A stretch of 7,837 nucleotides of DNA, from positions 1 to 7,837 of the forward strand of contig DLCH01000031.1 of NCBI GenBank assembly GCA_002480525.1, read 5' to 3'. Shown here piece by piece: positions 5,326-7,837 of the stretch. A program made the position numbers and the translations under genes. The stretch comes from Gammaproteobacteria bacterium UBA7803 (GTDB lineage Bacteria > Pseudomonadota > Gammaproteobacteria > Pseudomonadales > Azotimanducaceae). How positions within the stretch are numbered: position 1 is the stretch's first letter; each line of letters starts with the position of its first letter. The notes below the pieces were generated by a model. It was not told the DNA's origin, made no database searches, and saw only the letters and a program-made list of their open reading frames with translations.

Positions 5326-5983
5326 GGTCGAGTGCCTCGCCCCGGGCGGAGCGGATGATGTCGCCGTACAGGCGATAGACCCGGCCGGCCACGTGCACCA
5401 CGGCGTCGACGTCGTCCGGGTCCGAGAGTTCGTTCACCAGATCCCGGAAGAACTGCACGTGTTCCCGGTCGAGCTCGCCGTGGCTGAGGAGATAGCGGAA
5501 TGCCCGGTTGGGCAGGCCGAGCTTCGCCTGGGCCAGCCGCGCGGTCTCCGTGGCGAGTTCCGTGCTGGTGCCCTCCAGGACGTAGACCATGCCGAGAAAG
5601 CCCACCGGATTGCGGCGGTTGATGAAGTCGTAGACGTAGCTGACGAGCTGCTCGACCTCGAAGCCGGGCGAGCTCCGGGCGACGGCTGCCGGATCCACAC
5701 CGCACTCGGCCAGGTCCTCGAGTATCCACTGCTCGTGGCCGATCTCCTCGTCGATGTAGTCCTTCAACCGGGGCTGCAGCCAGCGCAGGCGGTCGGGCAG
5801 GCGGGCGCCGCAGGCCATCATCAGCGGCACGGTGTGCTTCACGTGGTGATAGGCGTTGGTCAGGAAGCGGATGTAGGTGCCGAGGTCGAAGCGGCCGAGG
5901 GCCACGTCCTCGAGAACCTCCGCCGCGTACAGGTAGTCGCGGCCGTCACGGGTGTCGTTCACCAGCCTGTCGTAGGGCAGCAT
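5315..5983 (-). CDS. Haem-oxygenase-like diiron oxidase (HDO) family protein
   Basis: The 222-residue all-helical protein belongs to the TenA/PqqC/haem-oxygenase fold group, often annotated as iron-containing redox enzyme. Potential diiron ligands fall in the order expected for HDO enzymes: His46/His47/His50 (AYHHVKHT) in an early helix, Glu80 and His83 (DEEIGHEQ), Glu137 (YVLEGTST), and His168, Asp172 and His175 (SHGELDREHVQFF). Retention of all of these argues for an active metal enzyme rather than a cofactor-free PqqC or TenA relative. Characterised HDOs perform varied O2-dependent steps, such as UndA (fatty acid to 1-alkene) and SznF (N-oxygenation), so the reaction cannot be read from the fold. 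ATG 5983 is supported by AGGAG seven bases upstream. The gene overlaps the 3' end of the ligase gene by 38 bases and the SDR start by 11, indicating one operon and probably one pathway. Confidence 0.8.
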   Translation of the reverse strand: MLPYDRLVNDTRDGRDYLYAAEVLEDVALGRFDLGTYIRFLTNAYHHVKHTVPLMMACGARLPDRLRWLQPRLKDYIDEEIGHEQWILEDLAECGVDPAAVARSSPGFEVEQLVSYVYDFINRRNPVGFLGMVYVLEGTSTELATETARLAQAKLGLPNRAFRYLLSHGELDREHVQFFRDLVNELSDPDDVDAVVHVAGRVYRLYGDIIRSARGEALDHAA

Positions 5984-7442
5984 GGGCAGTCTCCTGGAGT
6001 CGTTCGTACATGGATTGCAGTTGGCGGTCGAAGCACCGGGCCGCGACGTCGCGGCGCGGCCGGCCGTTCTCGGTCAGGCAGCCGGCGGTCGAGAAGGTCT
6101 CCGGATCGATCACGTGCCAGTTCGAGACCCGGGCGTAGTCGGGCAGCCGGGCATTGGCCGCCGCCACGGCGGTCGCGATGGCGTCCTCGCCCGAAGATCC
6201 CCGGGGCACGATCAGCGCGACGTTGCCGGGCAGGGCGTCGCCGAACACCAGTGCCTGGGCGATGGCGATCTCCGCCGTCAGCTCGCTCTCGATCCATTCG
6301 GGGCTGACGTTGCGGCCGTAGGCGGTGATGAAGCCGCTCTTCCGGCGCCCGAGCACGGTCAGGTAGCCATCGAGATCGAGGCCGCCGAGATCGCCCGTGG
6401 CGATCCGGCTCGGCCGGTCCGGATCGCCGACGTAGCCGAGCATGGCGTTGCCGATCACCTGGATCTCGCCGTCGACGATGCCCACCGACACGTGGGGCAG
6501 CGGCCGGCCGACGGTACCCGGGCTGGATGCGCCGGGGAGGTTGACCGCCACCACCGAGCCGCACTCCGTCAGGCCGTAGCCTTCGTAGACCGGCAGTCCG
6601 GCGGCCTGCGCCCGGTCGAGCAGTGACGGCGCGATCTTGCCGCCGCCGACCGCGATGAAGCGGTAGCTGTCCGGCAGGCGCAGGCCGAATTCGCTGGCAG
6701 CCGTGAGTGCCAGCAGAAGCTGGGGAACCAGAATGAGGCTCTGGGGGCGGTAGCGATGCTGCCCCTCGACGAAGGCCTGGACATCGAGACCGCTGGAGCC
6801 CGTGAGCCCTATGTCGCCGAGGTCCGGGACCGCGATGCGACTGCCGTTCCCGAGGCTCGCGTACACGCCCGCGACGTTCTCCAGCAGCAGGGACAGGGGC
6901 AGGGCGCACAGATGCTGGCGGATCCCCTCGCCGCCGAGTGCCTGCTCGATGGCGCCGGCGGTGGCGAGCAGCTGATCGGCGGACAGGCACACGCCTTTCG
7001 GCGTGCCGGTGGTTCCCGAGGTGAACGTGACCTTGGCGGTGCCTGGATGCAGGGTCACCGGCGTGTCCGCGGCCGCCTTCAGCAGCCGCAGCCCGTGGAC
7101 CAGATCCATCGTGGCGAATCCGTCCGGGACCGGGCCGCTGGTCACATAGTGGTCCACGCCCGCGGTGGCGAGGGCGTGCGCCTCCTGGGCCGGCGAGAAG
7201 AAGTCTGGGATCGGGATCGCCACCCGCCCGGAGCGCAGCAGCGCCAGATCCAGCGCGATCCAGTCCACGCCGTTGGGCAGCCGGTAGGCGACGGTGCGGG
7301 CGCCCGCGGCATCGAGGTAGCGGCACCACGCGTCGACGTCGGTCAGCAGTGCCCGGTAGGTGCGCGCGGCGCCCGCTCCGGCAATGGCCACCTGGTCGCC
7401 GTGGGCGGCGAGCTGGTCGAAGAATCCGTCGATTCGCCTCAT
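5946..7442 (-). CDS. AMP-forming acyl ligase (ANL superfamily)
   Basis: The 498-residue protein carries the ANL core motifs: P-loop TFTSGTTGTPKG (139-150), YEGYGLTE (286-293), ATGD (348-351) and the hinge/A8 region GRRKSGFITAYGRNVSPEWIE (from 365). ANL enzymes make an acyl-adenylate from a carboxylic acid and ATP, then pass the acyl group to CoA, a carrier protein or another nucleophile. At the A10 position, where a catalytic Lys normally follows Gly, the sequence reads LTENGRPRR with Arg461. It is shorter than FadD-type long-chain acyl-CoA synthetases. No carrier-protein domain is fused and none is encoded in the window. The start is ATG 7442, one base after the stop of the thermostable-hemolysin-family gene. 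Its 3' end contains the start of the diiron-oxidase-like gene. The substrate is probably a fatty or related acid (inference from family and neighbours). Confidence 0.9.
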   Translation of the reverse strand: MRRIDGFFDQLAAHGDQVAIAGAGAARTYRALLTDVDAWCRYLDAAGARTVAYRLPNGVDWIALDLALLRSGRVAIPIPDFFSPAQEAHALATAGVDHYVTSGPVPDGFATMDLVHGLRLLKAAADTPVTLHPGTAKVTFTSGTTGTPKGVCLSADQLLATAGAIEQALGGEGIRQHLCALPLSLLLENVAGVYASLGNGSRIAVPDLGDIGLTGSSGLDVQAFVEGQHRYRPQSLILVPQLLLALTAASEFGLRLPDSYRFIAVGGGKIAPSLLDRAQAAGLPVYEGYGLTECGSVVAVNLPGASSPGTVGRPLPHVSVGIVDGEIQVIGNAMLGYVGDPDRPSRIATGDLGGLDLDGYLTVLGRRKSGFITAYGRNVSPEWIESELTAEIAIAQALVFGDALPGNVALIVPRGSSGEDAIATAVAAANARLPDYARVSNWHVIDPETFSTAGCLTENGRPRRDVAARCFDRQLQSMYERLQETAHAALRQAGERHP

Positions 7443-7443
7443 G

Positions 7444-7837
7444 TCAGCAGGCCACCCGGGTGTCGCCGTGCCCGGCCCGGGGGGCGAGCGCCAGCCGCAG
7501 GTCGCCGGCGAGCACGCGGGGGTCGGCGTCGTAGTAGCGGCCCCAGCGGTCGGCCTGATCCGCCGGCAGCGCCGAGGCGGACGCGGCGCCGAGATGGACT
7601 GCGGGCAGTCCCTTGCGGATCAGGTAGGCGCCCACGCAGGCCGTGGCCGTGCAGGCGAGATAGCGGTAGCCGCGCTCGATCAGGGCCGCCGGCAGCAGCG
7701 CGGCCAGCGTGCCGAGGCAACCCGGCCGGACCGCGCACAGATGGGTCAGCTCGACCACCTGCTCGCGGCACACCGGGCGCGCGAGCTGGCTGCGCAGAGC
7801 CTGTTCCAGGGGGCGGTCCAGGTACTGCTCGCAGAAG
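7444..7837 (-). CDS. Thermostable-hemolysin-family protein, N-terminus missing
   Basis: The frame is open to the window edge (first complete codon at 7836-7834), so the true start is outside and a GTG at 7773 is not needed. The visible 130 residues begin FCEQYLDRPLEQALRSQL and include VVELTHL, ERGYRYLACTATACVGAYL, GLPAVHLG and the diagnostic WGRYYDADPRV. This matches the Vibrio thermostable hemolysin family from memory. Despite the name, the pattern E(L/V).(H/N)L, then RG...L...G, then a YY..P tail, recalls autoinducer-synthase/GNAT-like acyltransferases. An enzymatic role next to an acyl ligase is therefore at least as plausible as a toxin, though this is inference. Seven Cys in 130 residues is high. 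No membrane segment or secretion signal is visible in this part. The TGA is one base before the ligase ATG, so the genes are co-translated. Confidence 0.75.
   Translation of the reverse strand, partial: FCEQYLDRPLEQALRSQLARPVCREQVVELTHLCAVRPGCLGTLAALLPAALIERGYRYLACTATACVGAYLIRKGLPAVHLGAASASALPADQADRWGRYYDADPRVLAGDLRLALAPRAGHGDTRVAC

Noticed and set aside
5138..6307. 389-codon + strand frame opposite the HDO and ligase genes
   Set aside because: It is antisense to two well-supported genes, has compositional bias and shows no recognisable motif.
7771..7773. GTG as start of the thermostable-hemolysin-family gene
   Set aside because: The frame continues upstream to the window edge with family-like sequence (FCEQYLDRPLEQAL), so the gene is cut by the window rather than starting here.

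Overview
The window is GC-rich throughout and reads as a chromosomal stretch of a gammaproteobacterium. This placement is inferred from protein flavour, tight gene packing and GTAG/GTGG-headed REP elements. No species is recognisable, and there are no RNA genes, CRISPR arrays, transposases or phage genes.

Left arm (1-2850, + strand) is a sulfur module. It holds the 3' part of a persulfide-dioxygenase-type metallo-beta-lactamase-fold protein, a single-domain rhodanese with its own strong Shine-Dalgarno, and, after a REP doublet, a SulP-family anion transporter with a C-terminal STAS domain. The likely chain is persulfide handling (rhodanese, dioxygenase) followed by movement of the resulting sulfur oxyanion (SulP). 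This resembles known persulfide detoxification clusters, but the transport substrate and direction are inferred.

Middle (2846-3056) is a convergent intergenic region packed with four copies of a palindromic REP unit. The SulP stop codon lies inside the first copy. Two further copies form a perfect inverted pair between the rhodanese and SulP genes.

Right arm (3057-7837, all - strand) reads, in transcription order from the right edge: a partial thermostable-hemolysin-family protein, an AMP-forming acyl ligase, a haem-oxygenase-like diiron oxidase (HDO) family protein, an SDR oxidoreductase, a secreted TPR protein, and then an iron superoxide dismutase behind a 212-base gap. The first five are joined by a 1-base gap and overlaps of 38, 11 and 4 bases, so they are almost certainly one transcript. 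Their combination (acyl activation, possible acyl transfer, diiron oxidation, NAD(P)-dependent redox step) suggests a small pathway making a modified fatty-acyl product. I know of no characterised product for this arrangement, and it is the most interesting part of the window. The superoxide dismutase probably has its own promoter in the gap, which also holds a 14-base tandem repeat just upstream of its ribosome binding site.
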